DNA of 64,000 bases from Paenalcaligenes sp052103955 (GCA_052103955.1 JBQELO010000011.1:51853-115852); one strand, 5' to 3'. Shown: positions 43,227-51,637, counted from the stretch's first letter. The notes: generated from the letters alone by a model not told the origin. A program made the numbers and translations.

Positions 43227-44432
43227 ATGCCACTTGTTGTTTATATCTTAGGGATGACCATTTTTTCACTCACCACATCGGAGTTTATGGTGGCAGGTAT
43301 GATGCCCTCATTAACGCAAGCGTTTGGGGTATCGGTAGAACAAATTGGTTATCTGATTTCGTTGTACGCCATCGGTATGGTGGTGGGAGGCCCCCTGCTT
43401 ACTGTTGTTTTGCTTAGGCTTGGAGTGCCCAACAAAAAAGCGTTATTGGGCTTGTTGGGTTTTTATGCGGCGGCACAATCGGTAGCTGCCATGGCCAGCA
43501 GTTATGAGGTGATGTCGGTGGCACGGGTAGCCACGGGTGTAGCAGGATCGGCGTGTTTCGGAGTGGCGCTGGCTATTTGCGCTGAATTGGTCAAGCTGGA
43601 GGCTAGGGGGAGAGCTGCCTCTATTGTGGTGGGAGGGTTAATGTTGGCTACCGTTCTGGGTGTACCGATGGCGACCATCATTGATCAACATTGGGGGTGG
43701 CGAGCCAGCTTTTGGCTGGTGGTCGCGTTAGCGGTGTTAAGCATGCTGCTGATTGGAGGGTTGGTACCGCGCGCCAAAGGGTTGGCCGTGCTCAGCTTGG
43801 GGGCTGAATTAGCCGAGTTCAACAATCGTCATTTGTGGGCAGCTTATGCGACCAGTGCTTTAATTATAGGAGCAACGTTTGCAGCCTTTAGCTACTTCGC
43901 TCCTATCCTTACTGAAGTCACAGGGTTTAGGTCAGCAGCTATCCCTTGGTTATTAGCGCTGTATGGTGCAGCCAATGTGCTGGGTAATAGTGTAGTGGGG
44001 CGTTATGCGGATCGCTATGCCATGCCCATCATGCTATGGGGATTGTGCGCATTGATGGCAGCACTAACAGTATTTGCAGTGTGGGGAGAATATAAGGCAG
44101 TAGGCGTAGGGGCGCTGGTCGTCATTGGTTTGGTTGGGGTGCCGATGAACCCGGCCATGATTGCACGTGTGATGCGTACCGCACGCCCCGGGGCATTGGT
44201 GAATACGGTTCATACGTCTGTGATTAACATAGGCTTGGGGGTAGGGGCCTGGATGGGCGGCCTAGGTATGGCAGCAGGCTATGGCGTGCGTTCACCACTA
44301 TGGGTGGGCATTACGCTTGCATTGTTAGGTTTGTGCAGCCTGTTTCCATACATGGGTAGGCGAACTCCGTGCATAGCGAGTTCCCTTAGCGAAACCTGCA
44401 GTCATCAAGATGGTGCACGGTGTTCTCGGTAG
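43227..44432 (+). CDS. MFS exporter (DHA1, AraJ/sugar-or-drug efflux type)
   Basis: A 401-residue, 12-helix major facilitator protein, opening Thr-Ser-Glu-Phe-Met-Val-Ala-Gly-Met-Met-Pro, the signature of the DHA1 family that includes AraJ, Cmx-like chloramphenicol exporters and PbuE. A proline/glycine motif C-like segment (Gly-Gly-Leu-Met-Leu-Ala-Thr-Val-Leu-Gly-Val-Pro) marks helix 5. AAAAGGAAG lies before the ATG. The last 25 or so residues are polar and overlap the end of the opposite LysR gene by 28 bases. Probably controlled by the TetR protein upstream. Confidence 0.9.
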   Translation: MPLVVYILGMTIFSLTTSEFMVAGMMPSLTQAFGVSVEQIGYLISLYAIGMVVGGPLLTVVLLRLGVPNKKALLGLLGFYAAAQSVAAMASSYEVMSVARVATGVAGSACFGVALAICAELVKLEARGRAASIVVGGLMLATVLGVPMATIIDQHWGWRASFWLVVALAVLSMLLIGGLVPRAKGLAVLSLGAELAEFNNRHLWAAYATSALIIGATFAAFSYFAPILTEVTGFRSAAIPWLLALYGAANVLGNSVVGRYADRYAMPIMLWGLCALMAALTVFAVWGEYKAVGVGALVVIGLVGVPMNPAMIARVMRTARPGALVNTVHTSVINIGLGVGAWMGGLGMAAGYGVRSPLWVGITLALLGLCSLFPYMGRRTPCIASSLSETCSHQDGARCSR

Positions 44433-45265
44433 GCAGCAGCCAGTGTACGCAAGGCATCACGCGATCGGGTGTCGGTCAGGGTAGAGTGCAGCATGATTCG
44501 CGACGACGGCAAAGCAGGTAAACCCATACGCTGGCTGATTTCTATGGTATCAGCCGGTGCCAAGCGGCACGAAAATGCTGCAATGGCTAACCCGGCGGAT
44601 ACCGCCGCCATGACAGCGGCGTGGCCGCCACCTACAAACACTTCGCTCCAGTTCAGTTCGGCACTTGCTAAAGCACGGGTGGCGATATCTCGTACACCGC
44701 AACACGGAGCTAAAGCGGCAAGCCGTAACGGGGTGCCGGGTGGTTGATGAAAGTTGGGGGCAGCAAACCAGCCAAAATGCTCGGGCCCTAGGTCTTCGCC
44801 ATCGCGCCTATCGTCTTCTTGCCTAACAATGACGGCATCCAGTTCGCCACGGTCAAAGGCATCGAGCAGTGCGCGTGAGTTTTCTATACGGACTTCGATG
44901 GTTAAGGCCGGATCACGTTCGTTAAGACGTGCTAGCAACGTAGGGATTTCGGGGCCAGCTACGTGTTCGGCAATACCAAGCCGGAAGCGTCGGCAGGGGC
45001 ACGACAAGGCTAAGACGGCGCGATCGTGCGCTACGATAAATTCGCGAGCGGGTTGTAAAAAGAGCGCACCAGCAGCCGAGAGACGTACTTGCCTTGGTGT
45101 GCGTTCAATCAGCTTATAGCCCAATCTGTCCTCTAAGCGTTTTAGCCTGACGCTGATGGCACCTTGGGTTGTGGCTAGCGCTTCGGCGGCACGAGTGAAA
45201 CTTTGAAAATCAGCAATGGTGATGAAGGCTTGTACAGAGTCCACATCTAGCGTTGGTCTACTCAT
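44405..45265 (-). CDS. LysR-type transcriptional regulator
   Basis: 286 residues from the ATG at 45265, which places the helix-turn-helix (about residues 10-65, with Ala-Thr-Thr-Gln-Gly-Ala-Ile-Ser-Val-Arg-Leu-Lys-Arg-Leu-Glu) at the usual distance from the start; longer in-frame starts add an unlikely N-terminus. It is divergent from an MFS exporter gene, separated by 132 bases, and is the probable regulator of it. No good Shine-Dalgarno is visible. Effector unknown. The 3' end overlaps the convergent DHA1 gene. Confidence 0.9.
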   Translation of the reverse strand: MSRPTLDVDSVQAFITIADFQSFTRAAEALATTQGAISVRLKRLEDRLGYKLIERTPRQVRLSAAGALFLQPAREFIVAHDRAVLALSCPCRRFRLGIAEHVAGPEIPTLLARLNERDPALTIEVRIENSRALLDAFDRGELDAVIVRQEDDRRDGEDLGPEHFGWFAAPNFHQPPGTPLRLAALAPCCGVRDIATRALASAELNWSEVFVGGGHAAVMAAVSAGLAIAAFSCRLAPADTIEISQRMGLPALPSSRIMLHSTLTDTRSRDALRTLAAAYREHRAPS

Positions 45266-45397
45266 ATCTATTCGATTTTGTTGTGACTGATATGCCCAAG
45301 CATAGCATTGATGAATGGTCTTGCGGTGACTAAGATCAGTAGCCTGAGTTGGCACGCATTGTGCCACCTGCGTAATGCTTTCTTCAAAGGTTTTGTT

Positions 45398-46960
45398 ATG
45401 TCACTTTCACCTCTACAACAGCAAAAATTTGCGCTGATTGCAGTGTGTTTATCTGCGTTAATGCTGGGGCTGGAAATTTCCAGTGTGCCGCCTATTTTGT
45501 CCACCATAGAGCAAGTTATGGGGGCGAGCTTTAGGCAACTGCAATGGGTGATGGCGGCCTATACCATTGCGATGACCACCATTTTGATGGCTGTAGGTAC
45601 CTTGGCTGATCGGTATGGGCGTAAACGGGTATTTGTCATTGGTATCGTGGCGTTTGGGATTACGTCGCTCATTTGCGGCCTAACGGAAAGTGTGCCGGTA
45701 TTGATAGCAGCCCGTTTTTTTCAGGGCTTAAGTGCAGCCATGATGTTGATTTGCCAGATTGCTATCTTATCCAGCCAATTTCGAGATGGTGCCGAACGGG
45801 GCAAAGCGTTTGCATTCTGGGGCATTGTGTTTGGTGCTGGCCTAGGCTTTGGTCCTATAGTGGGCGGGGTTATTTTGGCGCTAGCGAGCTGGGAGTGGGT
45901 ATTTTTAATACACGGGGTCTTAGCCGTGGTCACGTTACTGCTTTGCATTGTGGGGGTGCAAGAGTCTCTGGACCCACATGCTACACGCTTAGATATAGCG
46001 GGGATTGTGACCTTATCAGTCGCCGTATTTTGTTTGGTGTTATTCGTGACGCAGGGCCCAGTCTTGGGGTTTGGTAGTGCTGCTGCCATGGGGATTCTTG
46101 CGTTGTCTGTAGTGAGCGCAATCGCTTTTGTGATCGCAGAGCGCATCGCTGCTAGGCCCATGATTGAATTCTCGGTATTTAGAGTACGAAAATTCTCGGG
46201 AGCGTTGTTGGGATCCATGGGGCAAAACTTCAGTTTTTGGCCGTTTATTATTTACTTGCCTATTTATTTCCACGTGGGTTTGGGCTACGACAGCGTACAA
46301 ACAGGCTTAGCCCTATTGGCCTATACCTTACCTACCTTGTTTGTGCCGCCGTTTGCAGAACGTATGGCAATACGTTACCAGCCCGGCGTGGTGATCCCGC
46401 TGGGGCTATCTGTGATTGGATTGGGCTTTGTATTGATGCGAATAGGCAGTGTATCTGCTCAGCCTGGGTGGTTCATTTTGCCCGGGTGTGTGTTGGCCGG
46501 AATAGGGGTGGGGTTAACGAATACTACAACCACTAATACCATCACTGCTGCCGTATCCGCCGATCGAGCCGGTATGGCGTCAGGGGCTGATACCAGTGCT
46601 AGGATGATTTCGCTTGCCTTTAATATTGCGGTGATGGGGCTGGTGTTGGTAGAGGGTATTAAAGCCTATTTGGTGCATACATTGCAGGCGGTAAATAGCG
46701 ATAACACACGTTTTTTTGCCGAGAAAATCGCAGCAGGTGATGTCACGGTAATAGAACAACAGGTCGACATTGTGGCGCATGTTGCTTCACCTATAGAAGC
46801 TTTGCATGCCGCGCTAATTTCAGGTTTTGGTTGGGTGATGGTTTACGGTGCAACAAGTGTGTTAGTTTTGGCTGCATTAAGTTTAGCCGTGTTTGCGCCG
46901 TGGCGTGGATTGGTAGTTAAACAAGAAGAATGCTGTATTGACGATAAGGCCAACGCATAG
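45398..46960 (+). CDS. MFS drug-resistance transporter, 14-helix (EmrB/QacA) type
   Basis: 520 residues from the ATG at 45398, with AAAGG at 45386-45390; earlier in-frame starts run through the divergent promoter. The opening Ala-Leu-Met-Leu-Gly-Leu-Glu and Gln-Trp-Val-Met-Ala-Ala-Tyr segment, motif A (Leu-Ala-Asp-Arg-Tyr-Gly-Arg-Lys-Arg) and motif C (Gly-Pro-Ile-Val-Gly-Gly) are typical of DHA2 exporters. Predicted to extrude lipophilic or cationic compounds with proton antiport. Controlled probably by the divergent LysR gene. A strong terminator follows. Confidence 0.92.
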   Translation: MSLSPLQQQKFALIAVCLSALMLGLEISSVPPILSTIEQVMGASFRQLQWVMAAYTIAMTTILMAVGTLADRYGRKRVFVIGIVAFGITSLICGLTESVPVLIAARFFQGLSAAMMLICQIAILSSQFRDGAERGKAFAFWGIVFGAGLGFGPIVGGVILALASWEWVFLIHGVLAVVTLLLCIVGVQESLDPHATRLDIAGIVTLSVAVFCLVLFVTQGPVLGFGSAAAMGILALSVVSAIAFVIAERIAARPMIEFSVFRVRKFSGALLGSMGQNFSFWPFIIYLPIYFHVGLGYDSVQTGLALLAYTLPTLFVPPFAERMAIRYQPGVVIPLGLSVIGLGFVLMRIGSVSAQPGWFILPGCVLAGIGVGLTNTTTTNTITAAVSADRAGMASGADTSARMISLAFNIAVMGLVLVEGIKAYLVHTLQAVNSDNTRFFAEKIAAGDVTVIEQQVDIVAHVASPIEALHAALISGFGWVMVYGATSVLVLAALSLAVFAPWRGLVVKQEECCIDDKANA

Positions 46961-46998
46961 AGTAGTTGAATTTATAAAGCCAAGTTTGTAGCATGGTT

Positions 46999-47020
46999 AG
47001 GCCCACTTTTTGGTGGGCCT
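46999..47020 (+). terminator. Rho-independent terminator after the DHA2 exporter
   Basis: Eight-base-pair AGGCCCAC/GTGGGCCT stem with a six-base loop, followed by TTTTATTC. Confidence 0.92.
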
Positions 47021-47056
47021 TTTTATTCTACACATACACTTTATGGCGATGGTTTT

Positions 47057-47980
47057 ATGAGAAAAGCGCTTCAACTGATTTCAGCATTCTCTTTGGCGCT
47101 ATGTTCCGCCACAGCTTTCTCGCAAATCGTAAGCTTAACCTTTGATGATGGCCTAAATCCTGATAAGCAACCTAGTGCAGAGCAGTGGAATCAGCAGATT
47201 TTAGATGGCCTGAAAAATGCGGATATACAAGCAATGGTGTTTCCGGCGCTAGATCGCATTGGTGGAGAGGCAGGGTTAGGACTAATTCGAGAATGGGGTG
47301 AGGAAGGCCACGCTATTGGTAACCATACTTCCAAGCATCGCAGTCTAGCGTCAGCACAGGTTTCACTGGACGATTTTATTGGTGACGTCACTGAGGCTGA
47401 TGCAGTTCTTAACACCTTGCCAAATTGGGTGCCTATGTTGCGCTTCCCTTATCTTAAAGAAGGCGATACGGCAGGGAAGCGTGATGGAGTGCGCCGGTGG
47501 ATGGCCCGTAATAACTATAAGGCAGCACCGGTATCTATTGATGCTAGCGATTGGTATTACAACCAAGTGTATGGGGCATGGTTGCAAGAGGGGGAGGTAG
47601 AGAAAGCCAAACAGGTACAAGCTGCTTATATTGAGCACTTAGTAAATCGTGCCCAATACTACGAAGACTTGGCGGTACAAACCATAGGCCGTAGTCCCGC
47701 CCATGTACTGCTCTTGCACACCAGCCAGATTAACGCTGACACCATTACCGAGGTGATTCAGGCGTTTGAACAGCGAGGCTGGGAATTTGTTTCACCGCTG
47801 AAGGCTTTTGAGGATCCGTTGTACGTTGTACCGATGGATACGTTGCCAGCAGGAGAAAGCATTGTTTGGGCTAATGCTAAAGCAAAGGGGGTGGAAGCGC
47901 TACGTTACCCGGCAGAGGACTCTGTGTATGAAAAGCCGAACTTACAGGCACAAGGGTTGTTGCCTGCTTCTTTTCAGTAA
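47057..47980 (+). CDS. Secreted polysaccharide deacetylase (NodB/CE4 family)
   Basis: A 307-residue protein with a signal peptide ending Ala-Phe-Ser-Gln near residue 23. The CE4 motifs follow: Thr-Phe-Asp-Asp-Gly at about 28-32 (catalytic and metal Asp), Gly-Asn-His-Thr-Ser-Lys-His near 88-94 (metal His), Arg-Phe-Pro-Tyr near 129, and a late Leu-Leu-His. It removes acetyl groups from a cell-wall or surface polysaccharide, or from another N- or O-acetylated sugar. The ribosome-binding site is weak. It stands alone after a terminator. Confidence 0.9.
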   Translation: MRKALQLISAFSLALCSATAFSQIVSLTFDDGLNPDKQPSAEQWNQQILDGLKNADIQAMVFPALDRIGGEAGLGLIREWGEEGHAIGNHTSKHRSLASAQVSLDDFIGDVTEADAVLNTLPNWVPMLRFPYLKEGDTAGKRDGVRRWMARNNYKAAPVSIDASDWYYNQVYGAWLQEGEVEKAKQVQAAYIEHLVNRAQYYEDLAVQTIGRSPAHVLLLHTSQINADTITEVIQAFEQRGWEFVSPLKAFEDPLYVVPMDTLPAGESIVWANAKAKGVEALRYPAEDSVYEKPNLQAQGLLPASFQ

Positions 47981-48055
47981 AGAAGGGTAAGAGCATTATC
48001 TACTCAACGTCGCTATGACTAAACGTGTCAGGCGATGTTGGGTAGAAAGACAAAT

Positions 48056-48087
48056 AAAAAAGCCATTTCCGAAGAAATGGCTTTTTT
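48056..48087 (-). terminator. Terminator of tRNA-Arg copy 1
   Basis: Fourteen-base-pair A/T-flanked stem (48056-48069 with 48074-48087). On the minus strand the loop reads TTCG closed by C-G, the extra-stable UUCG tetraloop, followed by a run of Ts within the stem. It can also end the polysaccharide deacetylase transcript from the other side. Confidence 0.93.
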
Positions 48088-48095
48088 ACTATATA

Positions 48096-48172
48096 TGGCG
48101 CGGCTGGCAAGATTCGAACTCACGACCCCTTGGTTCGTAGCCAAGTACTCTATCCAACTGAGCTACAGCCGC
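48096..48172 (-). tRNA. tRNA-Arg (anticodon ACG), copy 1
   Basis: A 77-base tRNA on the minus strand including encoded CCA. The acceptor stem GCGGCTG pairs with CAGCCGC, the discriminator is G, the anticodon loop reads CTACGAA (anticodon ACG), and the T-arm has GTTCGAATC. ACG is converted to ICG by TadA and reads CGU, CGC and CGA codons. Identical to the second copy 807 bases away. Confidence 0.97.
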
Positions 48173-48184
48173 TGTGAGAAGTAA

Positions 48185-48214
48185 ACTATAGCATTAACAA
48201 TAATACAGACGCAA
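48185..48214 (-). promoter_or_regulatory. Promoter of tRNA-Arg copy 1
   Basis: On the minus strand: TTGCGT (48209-48214), 18-base spacer, TATAGT (48185-48190), 12 bases upstream of the tRNA. The -35 is a weaker match than that of copy 2. Confidence 0.6.
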
Positions 48215-48338
48215 GCATTATTTACTAGTTGGGGAATATAACCATGTGATCTTCTTGGCGGCTATGCCAAAGTGGAGTGTTATGATGCGGCTTTGTCATT
48301 AGGTTACACGCTACTAGCTGCACGAGGAGTTGCTACGC

Positions 48339-48809
48339 ATGGTTCCATTTGGGTTAAGTACCGAACAGTTTCAAGCGCGTTATAGACGCTGCTTAGACAA
48401 AGCCGCTACGCACGTGATTGCCGAGTTGCGCGAGCTGTTTACGCAACCTGTGCCAGATACAGTACGCAGTGCTGAAGTACAAATCTTCTTTGGTGAAGAT
48501 GGCCTAGAAACCCCGTCAGCGTGGATTTACTACAGCGGTGAAAATAACAAAGTAGATAACCGTGACCCTGCAATTTTCCCTGGCAGAGCGATGGAGCTTT
48601 CTATGGGCTTAGATAAGATGGACGCGTTTCACGAAGATTATTTCGTAGACGAAGACTTTGATGGCCTATGTATTGCCGCTAACACGACTAAAGCCTGGTT
48701 TGCAGAATGCTGGTGGAAGGCGGGGGGATGGAGTTATCCCGTACCTGTGATGGTATGGGTGCACGATGGTTTTGGGGATGGTAGTGGTGTAGAGCTATCT
48801 GAGCGATAG
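48339..48809 (+). CDS. Hypothetical protein between duplicated tRNA genes
   Basis: 156 residues from the ATG at 48339, with GAGGAG at 48324-48329. No family recognised. It is acidic in the middle and aromatic-rich near the C-terminus (Trp-Phe-Ala-Glu-Cys-Trp-Trp and Trp-Ser-Tyr-Pro), with no signal peptide or membrane helix, so cytoplasmic. The pattern resembles small proteins of toxin-immunity or uncharacterised DUF families, but nothing ties it to one. Both flanks are copies of the tRNA-Arg repeat. Confidence 0.7.
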   Translation: MVPFGLSTEQFQARYRRCLDKAATHVIAELRELFTQPVPDTVRSAEVQIFFGEDGLETPSAWIYYSGENNKVDNRDPAIFPGRAMELSMGLDKMDAFHEDYFVDEDFDGLCIAANTTKAWFAECWWKAGGWSYPVPVMVWVHDGFGDGSGVELSER

Positions 48810-48862
48810 CTGCCCGTGTAGGGCGACCCACCGTAGCAGGTGATTTTTAGGCAAGCAGAAAT

Positions 48863-48894
48863 AAAAAAGCCATTTCCGAAGAAATGGCTTTTTT
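48863..48894 (-). terminator. Terminator of tRNA-Arg copy 2
   Basis: Identical 14-bp stem with UUCG-type tetraloop on the minus strand as at copy 1. It also serves the convergent hypothetical gene. Confidence 0.93.
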
Positions 48895-48902
48895 ACTATA
48901 TA

Positions 48903-48979
48903 TGGCGCGGCTGGCAAGATTCGAACTCACGACCCCTTGGTTCGTAGCCAAGTACTCTATCCAACTGAGCTACAGCCGC
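48903..48979 (-). tRNA. tRNA-Arg (anticodon ACG), copy 2
   Basis: A 77-base tRNA identical in sequence to copy 1, including CCA, anticodon ACG. Confidence 0.97.
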
Positions 48980-48991
48980 TGTGAGAAAGAA

Positions 48992-49021
48992 ACTATAGCA
49001 CTGTATTTCTTAATGTGTCAA
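48992..49021 (-). promoter_or_regulatory. Strong promoter of tRNA-Arg copy 2
   Basis: On the minus strand: TTGACA (49016-49021, consensus), 18-base spacer, TATAGT (48992-48997), 12 bases upstream of the tRNA 5' end. The -10 is inside the repeat and the -35 outside it. Confidence 0.8.
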
Positions 49022-49247
49022 CGTTTTTTGATATGCAAAGCACATTTATGGTGAAATTTTCTGTTTTGGTCGGTTGTGGTGCTGTTTTAGGGGTAGAAAG
49101 TGCGGCATTTTGAGTGCCGCTAGGCAAAATTCTAGCGATTGCACTGGCCTAGTAGCGCGTACAAGCGTTACGCTTGATGTTTTCGCACACTGGCGTGGTG
49201 GTTGGTGTGTAGTATTGCCTTATTTATGAGCCCTTTGGAGAGCCGAA

Positions 49248-50411
49248 GTGGATAATCTGTCCAAGATTACGTGTATTTCTGATTTTCAGCAGTTGGCGCG
49301 TCGCCGCGTGCCCAAAATGTTTTATGACTATGTAGATTCGGGTTCATGGACAGAGTCCACCTACAGGGATAACGAGTCCGACATGCAGCAGTTGAAGTTC
49401 AAGCAGCGCGTGGCGGTCAATATAGAAGGGCGCAGTTTAGCGACCACCATGTTAGGGCAGCCTGTAAGTATGCCTGTGGCGCTGGCTCCTACCGGCCTGA
49501 CAGGCATGCAGCATGCGGATGGTGAAATCTTAGCGGCCCGAGCTGCGCGCGATTTTGGTGTGCCTTTTACCTTATCCACAATGAGTATTTGCTCATTAGA
49601 AGATGTGGCTGAGCACACGCAAGCGCCATTTTGGTTCCAGCTGTATGTGATGCGCGATAGGCAATTTATCGAAGCATTGATTAACCGTGCCAAAGCGGCT
49701 AATTGTTCTGCTTTGGTGTTGACCTTGGATTTACAGGTATTGGGCCAACGCCATAAAGACATCCGTAACGGCTTGTCTGTTCCGCCGCGTCCTACCTTAA
49801 TGAATATGCTGAATTTGGCAACGCGCTTGCGTTGGTGCCAAGGCATGTTAAAAACCAAACGCCGCACCTTTGGCAATATTATTGGTCATGCAGCAGGTGT
49901 AGATGATCTAGGCACATTGGCGTCGTGGACACAGCAGCAGTTTGATCCTACGTTGTCTTGGGATGACGTGGAGTGGATTAAAAAGTGCTGGGGCGGTAAG
50001 TTGGTGCTTAAAGGCATTATGGAAGCCGAAGATGCACGTCACGCCGTTGATGCGGGTGCTGATGCCATTGTGGTGTCTAACCACGGTGGCCGCCAATTAG
50101 ATGGTGCACCGTCTACTATTGCGTGTTTGCCATCCATTGTAGATGCCGTGGGTAATCAAACTGAAGTCTGGTTAGATAGCGGCGTGCGTTCAGGGCAAGA
50201 TGTATTACGCTCTGTTGCACTGGGTGCCAATGCCACCATGATTGGTAGAGCATTTCTTTATGCATTGGGCGCAGCAGGCCAAGCGGGTGTTACGCGTGCC
50301 TTAGAGATTTTGGCGAATGAGCTAAGTGTTTCTATGGGGTTATGTGGGGTGCGCGATATACAGGATGTGGACCGACGTATCTTGTTAGACCCTTCGAGAT
50401 TTGATCGTTAA
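49248..50411 (+). CDS. lldD: FMN-dependent alpha-hydroxy-acid dehydrogenase (L-lactate dehydrogenase type)
   Basis: A 387-residue protein of the LldD/glycolate oxidase family, starting with GTG at 49248 after GGAGAG. It oxidises L-lactate to pyruvate with FMN, delivering electrons to the quinone pool at the membrane. The catalytic region Val-Ser-Asn-His279-Gly-Gly-Arg282-Gln-Leu-Asp is present, as are Lys255 (in Val-Leu-Lys-Gly) and the FMN-binding Asp-Ser-Gly-Val-Arg. Length equals E. coli LldD. It stands alone, without lldP or lldR nearby, so lactate specificity is likely but not certain. Confidence 0.9.
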   Translation: MDNLSKITCISDFQQLARRRVPKMFYDYVDSGSWTESTYRDNESDMQQLKFKQRVAVNIEGRSLATTMLGQPVSMPVALAPTGLTGMQHADGEILAARAARDFGVPFTLSTMSICSLEDVAEHTQAPFWFQLYVMRDRQFIEALINRAKAANCSALVLTLDLQVLGQRHKDIRNGLSVPPRPTLMNMLNLATRLRWCQGMLKTKRRTFGNIIGHAAGVDDLGTLASWTQQQFDPTLSWDDVEWIKKCWGGKLVLKGIMEAEDARHAVDAGADAIVVSNHGGRQLDGAPSTIACLPSIVDAVGNQTEVWLDSGVRSGQDVLRSVALGANATMIGRAFLYALGAAGQAGVTRALEILANELSVSMGLCGVRDIQDVDRRILLDPSRFDR

Positions 50412-50611
50412 GGTTCAGATCCATTGCATGCGCAGGGGGACTGTGGAACAACTTTTTGTGATTTGAGACACCAAATCAAAAAAGTTTTCCTCCGCCTCCC
50501 CTGGGTATGTCGCTACTGGAAGGTTTGTAGCCCTTTCCATATAGAAGTATGTATGCCTACAAAAATCACCTGCCTTAAATACTTTCGCAGCCTTAGGCTA
50601 CACCTGCCTTT
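50412..50611. other. Intergenic region, convergent genes
   Basis: 200 bases without a supported gene between the convergent lldD and thioesterase genes. A hairpin (50450-50486) is the only clear feature. Confidence 0.6.
50450..50486 (+). terminator. Terminator-like hairpin after lldD
   Basis: A stem of 15 paired positions with one bulged base (50450-50465 with 50472-50486) and a six-base loop; A-rich on one side and T-rich on the other, so it can act from either strand. Confidence 0.65.
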
Positions 50612-51028
50612 TTAGGCCTGTGCAGCGTTCAGCAACGCGTAAGTACCTTGATAGTGTGCAATCACTATATTGTCTTTGTTATAAAGGCTGGCCTCAGCAA
50701 AGGACACGCTACGGCCTTGTCGCGATAAGCGAGCGTGTAGCACTAAGTGTTGGCTGGGCTCGGGGTGGATCAAACTCGCATGTAAGGCAACATTGCGTTG
50801 GGTAAAGCCAGGTTGCAGTGCGCCTTCCACCAAACAACTCATGGCACTACCGGCTAAAGCGTGAAGACTATGGGCATAGTGTTCAGGGTGTTGCAACAGC
50901 AAAGGAGCAAGGCTTAGTACCAAGTGTATATGTTGGGTTGAACGCTCTATTTGTTGCAGTTGTTCTAGTTGTACCCAAGGAGCAAGGGCAATCTGCAGCA
51001 AAGGGTCTATGGGGGAAGTGGAAGTCAT
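50612..51028 (-). CDS. Hotdog-fold thioesterase-like protein (PaaI/YiiD-type)
   Basis: A 138-residue protein consistent with a single hotdog fold. A central helix-like segment (Leu-His-Ala-Leu-Ala-Gly-Ser-Ala-Met-Ser-Cys-Leu-Val-Glu-Gly-Ala-Leu) is followed by strands ending Gly-Arg-Ser-Val-Ser-Phe-Ala-Glu-Ala-Ser-Leu-Tyr, a pattern common in PaaI-type acyl-CoA thioesterases. The usual catalytic Asn/Asp-His-Gly motif is not obvious, so activity is uncertain. It starts 19 bases after the stop of the DNA glycosylase gene and may be the last gene of that operon. Confidence 0.6.
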   Translation of the reverse strand: MTSTSPIDPLLQIALAPWVQLEQLQQIERSTQHIHLVLSLAPLLLQHPEHYAHSLHALAGSAMSCLVEGALQPGFTQRNVALHASLIHPEPSQHLVLHARLSRQGRSVSFAEASLYNKDNIVIAHYQGTYALLNAAQA

Positions 51029-51047
51029 AGGCGTTAGTCAGTGCAGG

Positions 51048-51635
51048 TCAAACAGTTTTAGGGGCGGGTTTAGAGATATAGCGATTACCATCCAGCAAAA
51101 ACCGCAACGGTTTTAACGCCCATTCTCCGGCATAGTCCACGCCTATACGAGGTGCAGAAACCATGTTTTCACCCGTATGAAGTAATGGGCCATCAGGATG
51201 GCATATATACAGAGCTGAATCACACATGTCGTAGCCGTTGTGTTCGCGCGTGATACCCATAGCTTTGCACAGACGGCCGGGGCCTGCGGTATTGGTACCC
51301 AAGTCGCCCAATGGCTCTAACGCACGCAGTAGTACGGCACTGCCTTGGCCTTCTGGGCCCGTGACAATATTAAAGCAATGATGCATGCCATAAATAAGGT
51401 ACACATAGGCAAAACCGCCGGGGCCAAACATGATTTGGGTTCTAGGCGTTACACCACGGCAGCTATGCGCGGCTAAATCGTGAGCGCCTAAGTAGGCTTC
51501 GGTTTCTACAATGCGTCCATAACGAGTTTGACCTTCGTGCTCAAACACCAAGTAGTGGCCCAACAGTTGCTGGGCTACGGTGATGGTGTCTTGTAGGTAG
51601 AACTCACGCGGTAGGGCAGAATGGCGAATAGGCAT
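51048..51635 (-). CDS. DNA-3-methyladenine glycosylase (MPG/AAG family)
   Basis: 195 residues from the ATG at 51635, two bases beyond the stop of the deaminase gene, which suggests translational re-initiation; a longer in-frame start would overlap that gene. It removes alkylated purines from DNA. Family motifs: Pro-Arg-Glu-Phe-Tyr near residue 10, Gly-Arg-Ile-Val-Glu-Thr-Glu-Ala-Tyr with the catalytic Glu near 45-50, Ala-Tyr-Val-Tyr-Leu-Ile-Tyr-Gly-Met-His near 84-93 and Asn-Ile-Val-Thr near 97-100. Resembles bacterial AAG in size. The pairing with a purine deaminase gene could reflect purine damage and salvage. Confidence 0.92.
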   Translation of the reverse strand: MPIRHSALPREFYLQDTITVAQQLLGHYLVFEHEGQTRYGRIVETEAYLGAHDLAAHSCRGVTPRTQIMFGPGGFAYVYLIYGMHHCFNIVTGPEGQGSAVLLRALEPLGDLGTNTAGPGRLCKAMGITREHNGYDMCDSALYICHPDGPLLHTGENMVSAPRIGVDYAGEWALKPLRFLLDGNRYISKPAPKTV

Positions 51636-51637
51636 GC

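Larger units (their letters stand above)
48052..48193. repeat. 142-bp direct repeat containing tRNA-Arg, copy 1
   Basis: Matches 48859-49000 at 140 of 142 positions. It covers the terminator, the whole tRNA gene and the -10 element, but not the -35. Period 807 bases. Confidence 0.95.
48859..49000. repeat. 142-bp direct repeat containing tRNA-Arg, copy 2
   Basis: Second copy of the segment at 48052-48193, differing at two positions just upstream of the tRNA (GAAGT versus GAAAG region). Confidence 0.95.

Noticed and set aside
48052..49000. tRNA repeats as attL/attR of an integrated element
   Set aside because: The repeat includes the whole tRNA, its terminator and the -10, and the enclosed 0.8 kb has no integrase or phage gene; a tandem duplication explains it better.
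50424..50615. 63-codon open frame after lldD
   Set aside because: It contains the terminator-like hairpin, has no ribosome-binding site, and its translation resembles no family.
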